Origin: Sepioteuthis lessoniana
Taxonomy: Eukaryota > Mollusca > Cephalopoda > Myopsida > Loliginidae
Reading direction: 5' to 3'
NCBI GenBank assembly: GCA_963585895.1
Contig: OY757939.1
Span: 30,454,809 to 30,518,808 of the forward strand
Length of the DNA stretch: 64,000 nt
Shown: positions 21,950-32,451 of the stretch, one piece after another
Numbering within the stretch: the stretch's first letter is position 1
Layout of the letters: each line of letters starts with the position of its first letter
Translations under genes and position numbers: made by a program
The notes under the pieces: generated by a model
Seen by the model: only the letters and a program-made list of their open reading frames with translations
Database searches by the model: none
What the model was told of the DNA's origin: nothing

Positions 21950-22070
21950 TTATTGGTTGGTTGGGTTTACTGGCATATCAACCTCTATAGGTTATTTAAT
22001 GCCAAAGCCTGTTTACACATATGTATGGTTTGTAAACACATAATTTAATGATACCATACTAAAGCCAAAC
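21950..22070 (-). repeat. Family A repeat, tail fragment
   Basis: TTGGTTGGTTGGGTTTACTG, then GGCATATCAACCTCTATAGG and TTATTTAATGCC: the stem-loop tail and its TTGG run. This is the pattern expected of a 5'-truncated insertion. Confidence 0.75.
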
Positions 22071-22369
22071 GACTCATTTACTCGCATACGAATATTTTCA
22101 AGTATTTCTAATAAAATCCAAAATGTTTATTTCTATACAAAACATTGTGCATAAGTTACCAATACTACTATGCTACTTTTCACATCACCACCACCATTGT
22201 TGCATAAATGCATACTCTCCAAGATAACATAGCGTTAAGTCAACTGTTTCATTTGGTTGATTTGGAACTTAACGAGATGAAACTATCCTATGTCCCAATT
22301 TCCCAGGGGAAGAAGTCACTTGTGTAAGTCACCATTTATTGAAAGTACACCAAAAAGAAAATATGAATG
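22071..22369. other. Intergenic DNA
   Basis: Nothing recognised. Confidence 0.5.
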
Positions 22370-22726
22370 TTGGTTGGTTTTATGATATATCAACTCTTGT
22401 TCGGTTATCTTTTACTAAAGTTTAACAATTATGGTCTTCAATTATATAGAGTACAAAAATGTAGCTTCACAATCATTTTCAACAGGTAGCCTCTTTATAT
22501 TTAGTTGTAATATGAATGTTTTAAGAGTCAATATATTAATGTAGTTCAAAATCGTCTCAAACATTATTTCAAACAAATCTATTTGATCCACAGGTAAGAC
22601 CCTAAACAGGTGCTACTATTCCGGGTCAGAGTGGGTTTGGGAGCAATGACAACGACAGTGCTCTCCAGAGATCCAGAACTTTAGCCTCACCACCAGATAC
22701 CGTCTAGTGTCATACTGAGGATACAA
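22370..22726 (-). repeat. Family A repeat
   Basis: Stem-loop end decayed (TTGGTTGGTTTTATGATATA). Body has CTATTTGATCCACAGGTAAG, CCGGGTCAGAGTGGG and TCCAGAACTTTAGCCTCACC. Lacks the terminal head block. Confidence 0.8.
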
Positions 22727-22964
22727 AAAGGATTTAACTTCGAAAGTTCATATTTAGTGCGACCTGCATTTAGAAAGAAAACAAAGATATTTAATCTAAT
22801 ATTTAAATTGCATATTTTGCATATTTAGGGTGTACTTATTTGTAGAGATGGTCCCAAATGTCATGTAGTGTTTGCAGATTGGCATAATAGTTTTTTGAGG
22901 TTTTTTTTTATAATTTAAAAAAATTCTTCAAAAATAATTGTCTTTATTTCCTACTCTTGTCTTA

Positions 22965-23040
22965 ATATTGAGTGCCCCATTCATACGGTCTTGTGCCGCA
23001 TCCAAATAAAAAGCTTAGTAAATTACTACTCTTGTCATGA
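22965..23040 (+). repeat. SINE F, 3' fragment
   Basis: GTCTTGTGCCGCATCC and AAGCTTAGTAAATTACTACT match the body of the SINE F copy read on the minus strand at 56.77-56.91 kb. Confidence 0.55.
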
Positions 23041-23639
23041 TAGAATCTCAAAATGCAAAACTTTACCAAATACAATATCAGAGGTATTTAGTCTTATCTT
23101 ATTCAGTCTTAATTCACATGGGTTGGTCATGTGATCAGAATGAGTGGTAAATAAATACCAGAGGTCCTTCTTGTACCGTCAGTTCTACAATAGTGCGAGG
23201 AACCTATTTATATCATTCTTTGAATATAAGGCCGTTGACCAAAATGGATGGACGACTGAGTGCTACAGGAATAGTAAAGTACCACATTGGTCATCTAAAA
23301 GATGTAATCATACCAAAAATATTAATATGAAGAAGTTCAAAAATAAGTACGCACCTTATAATTATGGAATTACATTATGCATCTTATAATTATGGAATTA
23401 CATACATTGGTTGCGAAGTTTCAATGCTGTAGCATTGGGTAATAAATAATACCTAATGATATCTGTTTTGCTTGTATAACGTTCCACTAGATATAATACA
23501 ATTATGATATCTTAGTTTTAGAAGAAAAATCACTTCTGGGGAAATTTTGGTTGGACTGTACTTGATTATATATATATATATATATATATAATCAGGATCA
23601 GTAAAAACTGAGAAACTGTAATTAAAATAAGAATTATTA
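23041..23639. other. Intergenic DNA with small repeats
   Basis: A 29-bp period duplication (CTTATAATTATGGAATTACA) at 23354-23403 and a (TA)n run at 23569-23591. No gene recognised. Confidence 0.6.
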
Positions 23640-23837
23640 AGATTAAATATTACCTATTTTTTGCTGCTGTATTTAAATATAATTGACTTGAAGTTATTTG
23701 AAGAGGGTATTTATGCACTCATACAGACATGGAACAAGTGCAACACCCTCATTGGTGAATATGTGGGAAAGTTACACAGCAGGGCTGGTAACATATGTAC
23801 AAAGTTTTATTTGTATAGAAATAAATATTTTTGATTC
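23640..23837 (+). repeat. Repeat flanking the LINE, left copy
   Basis: GAGGGTATTTATG, GGAAAGTTACACAGCAGGG and CTGGTAACATATGTA recur at 26.04-26.15 kb as GAGGGTATTTATG, GGAAAAGTAGCATAGTAG and CTGGTAACATATACA. The two diverged copies bracket the minus-strand LINE in direct orientation. Confidence 0.7.
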
Positions 23838-24179
23838 ATCATCATCATCATCATCGTGCTGGCAGCACGGATATCCCTGACCCTCTCTCGCCACTCCTCC
23901 CTATCGTTCATCGCCCTAGGCAGGTCTTCAGGACAACAACCTGTATCCTCACATAGCTGCTGAATGTACGTTCGTGCTGGTCGTCCTGCTTTTGCGCGGC
24001 CGTGTGTGGGGATCCATAAGAGTACATCTCTTATGAGTTCATCTCAGCTTCTTCAGGATTGCACGCAGCATTCTTGTGTAATTGCCGTCTAGTTTCTTCT
24101 CCAGCCGTTTTGTTAGCGTCCATGTAGTCTATCCATATAGCAGTATCGATGTGACCGCTGCCTGGAAGAAACTGCGTTT

Positions 24180-24196
24180 CATTTTATCGGTTAGGT
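24180..24196. repeat. Target-site duplication, left copy
   Basis: CATTTTATCGGTTAGGT, identical over 17 bp to 24493-24509. It duplicates LINE sequence on either side of SINE C. Confidence 0.95.
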
Positions 24197-24492
24197 ACTA
24201 TTTACCAACCCCTCCGCTCGGGCAGGATATGACACAAGGTCAATTTTTAAGCGGAGTTTAACAGGTTTGAATTCAGAGTTTTCCTTCTCCTAGACTAGTT
24301 GCCTCACCAAGGCTGAAGAACCTAGTCCGTCCTACTATTTATCCATAGCTGGAGGGAGAATAAGGGGGTTCATACCTTTCCCAAGGGTATTTGCCCGAAA
24401 GTGAACGTAATAGCGCGACTGGAGTACGAACTCGCGTACTACGATTCCGCAGTTCACCGCTTTAACCATTACACCACGAGGACACCCCCTAA
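24197..24492 (-). mobile_element. tRNA-derived SINE C inserted in the LINE
   Basis: On the minus strand the head has box A TGGTGTAATGGTT and a box B-like GAGTTCGTACTCC, followed by GGGAAAGGTATGAACCCC and a tail through TTGACCTTGTGTCATATCC and GAGGGGTTGGTAAATAG. Perfect 17-bp duplications define both ends, making this the reference copy for the family in the window: 296 bp including the tail. Insertion is more recent than the LINE. Confidence 0.95.
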
Positions 24493-24509
24493 CATTTTAT
24501 CGGTTAGGT
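24493..24509. repeat. Target-site duplication, right copy
   Basis: CATTTTATCGGTTAGGT. Removing one copy plus the SINE restores the continuity seen in the related LINE at about 7.49 kb. Confidence 0.95.
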
Positions 24510-25836
24510 CTGATTTCCATATAGTCGATAGCCTATTGATAGCTGTCCATGCTTTCGTTAACCTCGTTTCGATGTCCTTTTCGGTTGATTCGACGCTGCT
24601 TCCTAGGTACGTGAATTTGTCTACTAGTTTAAGTGGGGTTCCTTCTAGAGTGGAGATGTCCCCCTTTTGGTTATAGCACATATATTCCGTTTTGTGTGCA
24701 TTAACATGGAGGCCTATGCTTGCTGCTGCTCGTTCCAAACTATGTAGAAGTGTTTCGGCTTGGTCAGGTGTATTTGCCAATATCGCTATGTCATCGGCGT
24801 AGTCGGCGTCGGTAATTGTTGTTGCGGGGTATCTTCTGCTTCTTTTCTTCGTCAGTTCGAAGCCATTCTCTTTGATTTTGTCAATCGATGTTCTAAGTAC
24901 GTAGTCTAGACAAATGATAAAGAGATACGGAGCCAGCGTGTCCCCTTGTAATACTCCTGCTACAATGTCGAAGTATTCTGTGTCTCCATCTGGTGATCGT
25001 ACTTTTACTTTAGTGTTTCTATAGAGAATCGTTATTGCCGCTACGGTTTCTTTAGGTATGCCGTACGCTAGTAGGATTTGTTCCATCTTTCCTCTGTGAA
25101 TGGAGTCGAAAGCCTTGGTAAAGTCGACAAATATTAATGTCGCTTGTAGGTTCTTTGCCCGTACACCTTCAAGGATTCTGCGGATGGTTAATATTTGTGA
25201 GGTCGTAGATCTATTTCTTCGGAAGCCATTTTGGTTTTTTCTAAGTATGTTGTCGATTTTGGGTTCTATTTGGTTTCGTAGTAGGGCATTGTAGATTTTG
25301 GCAGCTATAGATGTAAGTGTTATGCCTCGGTAGTTTTTGGTTAATCCGAGGTCCCCCTTTTTAGGGAAGGGGAGTATGCATCCCTTCGTCCATCCATCTA
25401 TCGGATTTTGATTGTATACTGCGTTGCAGTGTCGGAGCAGTATGTCGTCGAATTGTCTGGTCTTCCATACTTCCGGGGGAATTTCGTCCAGTCCTGCAGC
25501 TTTCCTATTTTTAATTTTTCTGAGTACCGAGTCGAGTTCTTCTTGTGTGAACGGTCCAAGTTTAATGTCTAATTGTTTGCTAATTATTCTGGTGATTGGT
25601 TCATGTGTTATTTTTGGTGGGTTTCCAAGTAAGTTTTCGAAGTGCTGTTTCCACAGTTTTATTCTTTCTTGTTGGTTTGCTGCTTTAAGTTTTGCTTTGG
25701 CTGTGTTCTTTCTTCTGCTCACTTCGTTTATTGTTTGCCAGGCTATTCTAGATTGTCTATCTTCCACCGAGTCTCTAATCTTATCTAGAGACTCAGATTT
25801 TGGATTAGTAAATGTTTTAACCTTATTTTCAGGCAT
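24510..25836 (-). CDS. LINE reverse transcriptase, partial ORF
   Basis: About 440 codons of uninterrupted RT, apparently from MPENKVKTFTNPKSE, although this Met is only the first after the truncation point. In order: linker helices rich in K/E, FTQEELDSVLRKIKNRKAAG (RT 0/1 region, residues ~95-115), KKGDLGLTKNYRGITLTS, QNGFRRNRSTTSQILTIRR, LIFVDFTKAFDSIH (catalytic Asp), GVLQGDTLAPYLFIICLDY and DADYADDIAIL (catalytic ADD). It then runs through HKTEYMCYNQ and KFTYLGSS toward the thumb. The frame runs into the SINE at 24492, which adds a few foreign residues (LGGVLVV) and a stop at 24469. The product would need its lost C-terminus and endonuclease to mobilise itself, so it is probably inactive, though the RT core looks intact. 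Confidence 0.85.
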
Positions 25837-25959
25837 CTTTTGTATATAGTTGAAAAAAAATGTTAAATTAAGTTTATTTGTCTTCTCGGCAAAGCAAAAA
25901 TCAAGGTGTGTAGGTAGATATTAAACAGCAAAAACCTTACGATTATGTCTGTGGAATTT

Positions 25960-26175
25960 GATCTTTCATGAAATCATCCATGAGAAGTCGGGATATCAGA
26001 ATGATATTTTATTATGTACCAAAATGATGCTACGTTCTTAGAGGAGGGTATTTATGTGCCCCTGCATTGATTGGAAAACTATATCAATCTCAATGATGAC
26101 TAAGTGGAAAAGTAGCATAGTAGTACTGGTAACATATACATATATGTTTTTATTTGTTGAGCAAAAAACATTGAA
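25960..26175 (+). repeat. Repeat flanking the LINE, right copy
   Basis: Partner of 23640-23837; see that entry. Similarity is clear from GAGGGTATTTATG to TTTTTATTTGTTGAG. Confidence 0.65.
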
Positions 26176-26839
26176 TTAAGAAATGTTTCTACCTTCATTT
26201 TCAGACAATCTTTTCTTATGTAGATAAGTGCTTCACAAATTTTTTTCTGTTGTTAAAGTGGGTTTTGTATAGACATTATCAATGATTATTTGATCTAGCA
26301 AACAATTAAAAATCCTCTCTTTCTCTTCTCTTTCCACTGTATATTGTGTGCAAATATGTTTTCAGCATGTTGTGTTCGCATTTAAGATACCTTGGGGGTG
26401 AGGGAAAATGAGGTGGGTATCAAGATTCAAATAGTTTCAAAACTGCATAAAAAAGAAACCCACTCGTAAAACTAATAATTGAACTCATCTAAAATAAAAT
26501 AAAGAAAAATTTGTTCATTTTGAATGTCAAAGGAGAAAATTATTACAAGTTGATGAAGAAAATTAGCACAATTTTCAGGTAATAACAGCAATCTGTTTCC
26601 TCACAAAAATGAAGTGAAGGTATTAAAAAACTAGTAATTATTATTACTTTATTTCATTCTTTAGAGGAAAAAAAGATAAAATATACAAGTTATGACTAAC
26701 ATGTGTGTGTGTGGGGGTATATTAAATAGGAATGTAAGAAAGCTGGAATCTGTCTACAGGTCAGAAAGGAATCAAACCTTTTTTTTTGTCTATGACATTA
26801 ACAATTTATATACTGAATTTGACGTGATAAGATATACAT
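26176..26839. other. AT-rich intergenic DNA
   Basis: No gene or repeat recognised. Confidence 0.5.
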
Positions 26840-27003
26840 GGACATATCCAACGCACCCCCAATTTCAGCAAGGCATATTAGACGCACCCTCATTTCAGCA
26901 GGGCATATTAGACGCACCCCCAATTTCAGCTGGGCATATTAGATACATCCCCACTTCAGCAGAGCACATTAGACATGCCCAACATTTTAACAGGGCATAT
27001 TCA
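26840..27003 (+). repeat. Minisatellite, ~29-bp unit
   Basis: GGCATATTAGACGCACCCCC plus AATTTCAGCAG is repeated about six times with small changes (GCACATTAGACATGCCC in a late unit). Confidence 0.9.
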
Positions 27004-27111
27004 AGACTTTTTTAAGTGTATTTAAGCATGTAATGTTTAAAGCAAGCTAATTGTACTTAAGAAAACATTACAAAAGTACTTAAGCTATTGAAAAAATAAG
27101 TGTAAGGCCTG

Positions 27112-27900
27112 TTAGAATATGCTGAATATATCCCCTTGTAGAGATCACCCCCTCCAAAAAAGGAGTGTCTCGGATATGACCCTAAATTGCATCTGGTGGT
27201 GAGGCTCTAATTCTGGAGTTTTTTGCCATTACTCCCAGGTCCACTCTGAGTGATAATAGCTGTTAAGGTACTATCTAGAGGTCAAATAAGTTTAAAAATT
27301 ATAAGTTTTGGATAAAAATACATCAAACCCTATGTGTGTGTGTGTGAGGGGGGTGCAAACAAATGATTATGATTATATAAGAATGGTTAGTTTAAATTAT
27401 ATAAGTAAGTAAAGTAAAGTTGGCGACCGTAGTCGAGGGTGACGAGAAGGCTCCCTTTTCAATAGCTACTACACCGAGGTGTAGGGGAGGGCGCTACTAC
27501 TTTCCCTGGATTGCTCCACTTTACCCTTGATACGTACCTTATATTGCTGAGTGTTAAGCAAGGAGGTATCAAGTGCCATTTTTTGATTCTTTGGTATGAC
27601 GTGACCTGGGATTGAACCCAGGTCTCCCGGATCATTAGCCGAACACTCTACCCACTAGGCTAACCGGTAAACCATATAATTGCGTATAAATCATCAGTAG
27701 TAGATAAGAATACTTGTTACCATATATAATCATGTATAAGTTATTGGTATTAGATAAGAATACTTGATACTGTCTATAAATGTGTATAAATTATTTGTAT
27801 AAAGATGCAATGGATCATTAAAAACAAAGTCATGATAACAATAAGACATTTACAAATTAATCAAATTTAGGCATTAAATAACCCATAAAGAGTTGGTGTT
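27112..27900 (+). repeat. Family A repeat, long copy, split by SINE B
   Basis: Head decayed (TATGCTGAATATATCCCC), then AGGAGTGTCTCGGATATGAC, GGTGGTGAGGCTCTAATTCT and CCCAGGTCCACTCTGAG. The tail GGCATTAAATAACCCATAAA ends at about 27.90 kb. A SINE B lies inside. Confidence 0.8.
27410..27672 (-). mobile_element. tRNA-derived SINE B, full-length
   Basis: On the minus strand: TTAGCCTAGTGGGTAGAGTG (box A), GGGTTCAATCCCAGGTC (box B), then a body ending GTCGCCAACTTTACTTTACT. It keeps the whole tRNA-like head, unlike the copy at 29.9 kb. It sits inside a family A copy, hence is younger than it. Confidence 0.9.
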
Positions 27901-27904
27901 TAAA

Positions 27905-28545
27905 ACAAATTGGAGCAACCTCCATGTTAAACGACAAGCCTCTGATAGTAGAAAACCATTTCCCATACCTCGGTAGTAACATCTCACCTACTGAAACATA
28001 CGCATAGAAAAGACATGGACTGCTACCGACAAGTTCTCGCCCATATGGATATCTAATCTCTCTGATAAAATAAAACGGAAATTTTTCAAACTGTAGCCGT
28101 GTCTATACTATCGTATGGCTACACCAACTGAAGCGCTCGGAGAAAAAAACTAGCTGGGAACTACACAAATATGGTGTGTGCTGTTTTAAATAAATCTAGG
28201 AAGCAAAACTCCACTAAACAGCAGCTGTATGACCACTAATTTCCCATTTCATAAACCAAGTAAGACGAAAAAGACCTGCTGAGCACTACTAGGGAAGCAA
28301 GCCCAAAATCATAAGCAAAGTTCTCTTGCTCCTATACACAGACCAGTGTTGGCCGACCAGCAAATACATATATTCATTAGCTCTGTGTGGACAGTGGATG
28401 CCGTCTAGAGGAACTGCCAGTGCGAGGGACGATAGAAATAGATGTCGAGAGAGAGAGAGAGAGAGAGTCAAGAGAATCCATGTTATCAGTACAATTTGAT
28501 GATGATGATGATGATGATGACGATGATGGAGATGATGATGCTATT
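27905..28545 (+). mobile_element. RTE-like LINE, decayed 3' fragment
   Basis: Follows the C-terminal LINE region of 7.35-7.94 kb: CCATACCTCGGTAGTAACAT (YLGSN), TCTGATAAAATAAAACGGAA (SDKIKR), AACTACACAAATATGGTGTG and CTAAACAGCAGCTGTATGAC (KQQLYDH). It ends with an expanded (GAT)n at about 28498-28540. No frame survives. Only the last ~200 codons' worth is present. Confidence 0.75.
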
Positions 28546-28929
28546 AAACAAATAAGCCATTTCGAACTAGATATTTTTCTTAAGTTTCTCTTGTGTCAGA
28601 CATTTTTGTTTGTTTGTCTCGAAAGAAAGGTTTAATATGTGATGCAAAATTTTTGGTCTGCTTCAAGCTGTGATAAATGTGAAAATAGAATTCAGTGCCA
28701 GTAAAAAAAAATAATTAAAAATAAGATATTCCCATATTTCTTACATAGATGCTGCAGGGAAAATGTTGATCAATGATCTATGTCAGCAATGGTTTACTAA
28801 GATAAAAAAAAAAAAGAAAATAGTATCTTTTATTTATTTATTTTTATTTTTAGATGAACTGTTGCATTGTCAACCATTATCAATTTTGATTATTATTTAT
28901 TTCTGATATTCCATGATGTAACTAAATAG
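28546..28929. other. AT-rich intergenic DNA
   Basis: Poly-A and TTTA runs, nothing recognised. Confidence 0.5.
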
Positions 28930-29168
28930 CAGGCCTCGGCATTGGAGACCCCTCTGGCCTCTGGGGGCCGTCACTCCAGGCTTTAACCCTCTTCAGAAGG
29001 GTTAGGTTGATTGCCTGGCGCCTGAGGCGCCCCTCTTTAGGGGAATGCCAACGAGGCCTGAGGTATTTTAGAAAATTCCGGGCGCGTGTGGGCTTTGATC
29101 GGCGCCCAGAACCACCTTAAAAAGGCCTTGTGCCATACTCCTTCGGTTGGTGGGCCGGAAGACAAATA
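28930..29168 (+). repeat. Family G GC-rich repeat
   Basis: GGCCTCTGGGGGCC, AACCCTCTTCAGAAGGGTTA, GGCGCCTGAGGCGCCCCTC, GGGCGCGTGTGGGCTTTG and GGCCTTGTGCCATACTCC. Most segments are short inverted repeats. Ends in GACAAATAC like other copies. Confidence 0.85.
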
Positions 29169-29282
29169 CAGTAACAGGCTAAATGAACTGCTATAAAAAG
29201 CCATAAGAAATCAAAATGAATAATAATAATGATTGACAAAAAGAAAACTCATTTATCTGTATATTATTAAAATTCTCATCGG

Positions 29283-29695
29283 CCTTATCGGTGAGGTTTA
29301 GAGTATGCTGGCTGTATCCCCTGCCTCAAGAAAGGCTGTTCTAGGAAGGTCATTAAACTGCATCTGATGGTGAGGCTTCAGTTCTGAAGATCTACTGAGT
29401 GGAATACGCTTTCATTGTCATTACTTCCAGGTCAACTCTGACCCGGAGTGGTTTTATCTGTTCGGATCCCATGAATAAGTCAAAGAGATCTGTTTAAAAT
29501 TATTAGTATGTGATAGGACCGCATGCAAAAACAAACAAACAAAAAACAAAACAAAACAACAACAAAAAAACAACTTAAAAGTAGCTCTACACAAAAATGT
29601 TATACTGAACATACAATGAACACAATTTCCTAATCTCTAGGCATAAAATAACCCTAGAAGGGTTGACATGTCATTAAAATCAATCAATCAGGTAA
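29283..29695 (+). repeat. Family A repeat, near complete
   Basis: GATGGTGAGGCTTCAGTTCT, TCAACTCTGACCCGGAGTGG and the tail GGCATAAAATAACCCTAGAA followed by GGGTTGACATGTCATTAAAA, the stem-loop, then TCAATCAATCA. This copy shows the tail hairpin clearly. Confidence 0.85.
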
Positions 29696-29891
29696 AAAAA
29701 ATCATCCTATTGAGTTTATCTTTTCTTAAAACAATCTATTTAAAATGCTCTAATTCAGAGAATAAAGCAATTCCCAGTACAATTTGCAAATGAATTATAA
29801 TTTTGTGGGGTCAGCATACAGGCTGGACATTTTTAATTATTCCAATTTTCTATATTACAGCGAAAACTATTAAATCAAAATTAAATTCCTT

Positions 29892-30128
29892 CACTTCGCC
29901 CGGGAGACCTGGGTTCAATCCCAGGTCGAGTCATACCAAAGACTCAAAAAATGGTACTTGATGCCTCCTTGCTTAACACTCAGCATTATAAGGTACGGAT
30001 CAAGGGTAAAGTGGAGCAATCCAGGGAAAGGAGTAGCGCCCTCCCCTACACCTTGGTGTAGTAAGCTATCGAAAAGGGAGCCTTCGGGTCACCCTCGACT
30101 ATGGTCGCCTACTTTACTTTTACTTACT
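29892..30128 (+). mobile_element. tRNA-derived SINE B, 5'-truncated
   Basis: Begins at CGCCCGGGAGACCTGGG, so box A is lost and box B (GGGTTCAATCCCAGGTC) kept. The body and the tail GGTCGCCTACTTTACTTTT are present. The related DNA at 33.3-33.54 kb is uninterrupted at this point and serves as an empty site; TTCCT may be the TSD. Confidence 0.85.
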
Positions 30129-30432
30129 CTTCCTAGATAGAAGCATCAATATCATCATGGGCCAATGTTACAAGAACTCAATTCATAGGTTATCTAAATA
30201 AAAAAGGTAAACGCCTAAAATTATTCTCAGTAAATAAACAAAAATACTAAGCAATGAGATAAAATTATAAAATAGTCATTTACACGCTAAAACTTTGAAA
30301 AAAAAATATTCGGAGGATTTTTCATTTCCAATAGAAATACACTATGATTAATAAATAAAAAAAGTACGATGGGTTTCCAAGAAGATGTAACCATCTTTTT
30401 CGTTTGGTTTGGTTTCTTTGTTTAATGGAATA

Positions 30433-30800
30433 TCAACCATTTTTCTGATAACTTAAGTCGATTGTGTTGGATACATTCTTAATTCTTATTTGCGTTAAAG
30501 CAGAAAATGCGGCTTCACATAAAGAAGCTGCAGGAAATGGAAATAAAATCTTTTTTGTTAGTGTCTGGTTAATTTGCTCTACCCCAGATATAATTCCAGT
30601 CACATTCGCCAAGATGCAGGCCTCTTCCTTGGAAAACTGTGACCATAGATCAGTGGTTTCTAAAATCATTTGGGTTTGTTCTTCACCGGGTGTCTCGTAC
30701 TTATACCTGGCTAAGTTATCTCCCAGTAGAGCAATACTACTGTCACAACGCATTACTATTTCGATCTTCATCGTGCATGCGACCTGGTTCAAAACAAACT
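30433..30800 (-). pseudogene. hAT-family transposase, C-terminal fragment
   Basis: A 119-codon minus-strand frame ends with FPFPAASLCEAAFSALTQIR, the dimerisation motif at the C-terminus of ZBED/hAT-type transposases (usual form ...YLCExxFSALxxIKxKxRxRL). Upstream residues (LLGDNLARY, LWSQFSKEEACILANVTG) would be part of the helical C-terminal domain. The DDE catalytic domain and BED finger are absent, so this is a relic or a small exon-like survivor. No terminal inverted repeat recognised. Confidence 0.65.
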
Positions 30801-30811
30801 TGGTGTGTGTG

Positions 30812-31010
30812 GGGGGCTTAGAATTCGCTGTCTATCCCCTAGAGAAGGGTAAGAACCCTTCCAAAAAGAGGTGTCTTAGCTATGACACTCAGGCTCTAGT
30901 TCTGGAGCTCTGAAGAGAATGGTGAATCTTCATTGCTATTACTCCTACGTCCACTCTACCATAAAATAACTCTAGACGGGTTGACATGCCGTTAAATCAG
31001 TCAACCTGCA
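30812..31010 (+). repeat. Family A repeat, internally deleted
   Basis: Head GTCTATCCCCTAGAGAAGGG, GGTGTCTTAGCTATGACACT and TACTCCTACGTCCACTCTAC are joined directly to the tail ATAAAATAACTCTAGACGGG and TTGACATGCCGTTAAATCAG. Confidence 0.85.
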
Positions 31011-31260
31011 CCACGAGTAGAATGTGACACAAGGTAAATTTTTAAGTGTAGTAAAGCTGGTTTGAATTCAAAGTTTTTGGTCTCAGAGACAGGTTGTGAT
31101 ACCAAGGTTAAAGACCCCAGCTGGCCCTCCTACTTACCTATAGTTTAGGAGGTGGAGAACAGATAGATGCATGCTTCTTCCCAAAAGGCATTAGCTCAAA
31201 GTGAAACACAGCTTAGTCCAGGGTTTGAACTAGGATTGCTGATTCTAAACTTAGTAAATA
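31011..31260 (-). repeat. tRNA-derived SINE C, decayed
   Basis: Minus strand: box B-like GTTCAAACCCTGG, and tail AAAATTTACCTTGTGTCACAT. The head beyond the B box is eroded. Confidence 0.75.
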
Positions 31261-31617
31261 TAATCAATTCTATTTGTTAATGGCACAAGTCTACCATGTT
31301 TTGTTGCTCAGATTAAGATAAAAATCAAATAACGATCTAGTTGATGGGAAAAGAATTACCTCTGGTGGGCAACAATAAAAATTGCTGAGAAAAATTTATC
31401 GGTAAACATTGTTTGGGTCTGATCTCTTATAAAAAATAACCTTAGCTTTTTCAAAGTCATTTATTGTATCATTAGTTATACAAGAACACACAAGGCTGAT
31501 GGGAAGATGGCTGAAAAGGTTGGTGTGAGAATCACATAATGACATGTGGTCATTTCACAAGCTACTTAACCAGTTAACAATAGGCACAGACAATGGCGCG
31601 TGAGCGCACTTACTCAT

Positions 31618-31666
<49 letters not shown>

Positions 31667-31744
31667 GTGTGTGTATGCGTACTTTTAGGTATAATAGCAG
31701 CACAAATACTGACTGCTTGGGTTCTTAGGTTTAATACTTTTAAA
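31261..31744. other. Intergenic DNA with compound microsatellite
   Basis: (TC)n(TA)n(TG)n at 31618-31672. Otherwise nothing recognised. Confidence 0.7.
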
Positions 31745-32008
31745 TCCCACTTTAGCGGTTAGGGTGTTCGCCAATGGCCCGGGAGACCTGGGTTCAATCC
31801 CAGGTCGAGTCATACCAAAGACTTTAAAAATGGAACTTGATACCACCTTGCTTAACACTCAGCATTATAAGGTACGGTTCAAGGGTAAAGTGGAGCAATC
31901 CTGGGAATGGAGTAGCGCCCTCCCCTACACCTTGGTGTAGTAACTATCGAAAAGGGAGCCTTCGGGTCACCCTCGACTATGGTCGCTAACTTTACTTTTA
32001 CTTATATA
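31745..32008 (+). mobile_element. tRNA-derived SINE B
   Basis: TTTAGCGGTTAGGGTGTTCG (box A region) and GGGTTCAATCCCAGGTC (box B), then the family body ending GTCGCTAACTTTACTTTTAC, with a short TA tail. Confidence 0.9.
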
Positions 32009-32149
32009 TATATATATAATTTCTTGCCCATGAGGTAGTGTTGTGAGGACTCATAACTCCGACTTGGGAAGACGTAGCTCCGGAGGTGGCCGTGTCCTCT
32101 GTAGTTAATACGTACCTTCAAGACACATTAGGTCACGTGGTCGCGCATT

Positions 32150-32356
32150 GTCACCATGACTAGTTAATTCGGCATAATTACGTGTGACGGACACTGGTGG
32201 TCAGTGGTTGAGTTTCGGCTTCTGCATACTGTAGTTGTTGGTTCGATCTCCAGTGGTGGAGATTACGGTGTGCACCGCTGATGAGATCCAATTAGGTCGA
32301 AACAGCTGCTCCGTTTGTCGCACGTAGGTGTTTGCCGGATTTTCTAGTCATGACAG
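32150..32356 (+). repeat. tRNA-derived SINE D
   Basis: Box A-like GGTCAGTGGTTGAG and box B GGTTCGATCTCC, then GGTCGAAACAGCTGCTCC and a tail GCCGGATTTTCTAGTCATGA. The copy at 35.66-35.86 kb on the other strand shares all these parts, including a CATGAC/TGGTCAT motif at both ends of the unit. Confidence 0.75.
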
Positions 32357-32451
32357 TTCTAATATATATACGTATTGTTGTTGAAACAAAACAGCGGTTT
32401 CTCAGGTCTTCCCTGTTGATTTTATTCTCTTTCTTTTTTGCTGAGAAATAG

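Larger units (their letters stand above)
23838..25855 (-). mobile_element. RTE-like LINE, 5'-truncated, with nested SINE
   Basis: Runs from a 3' (GAT)n tail (ATCATC run at 23838-23856) to a 5' truncation near 25.85 kb. The upstream endonuclease domain is missing. The C-terminal region (RHxGHCWR-type segment and the RRMEKKLD-like block) can be traced at 23.86-24.18 kb but with frame damage. It is the best preserved of three related LINE fragments (others at 6.2-7.9 and 27.9-28.5 kb). Clade assignment as RTE-like is from the RT motifs and the trinucleotide tail. Confidence 0.85.

Noticed and set aside
24469-25836. The longest ORF as a host gene
   Set aside because: Its motifs (VDFTKAFDS, LQGD, YADD) are those of a non-LTR retrotransposon RT, two more degraded relatives lie in the window, and its end is created by a SINE.
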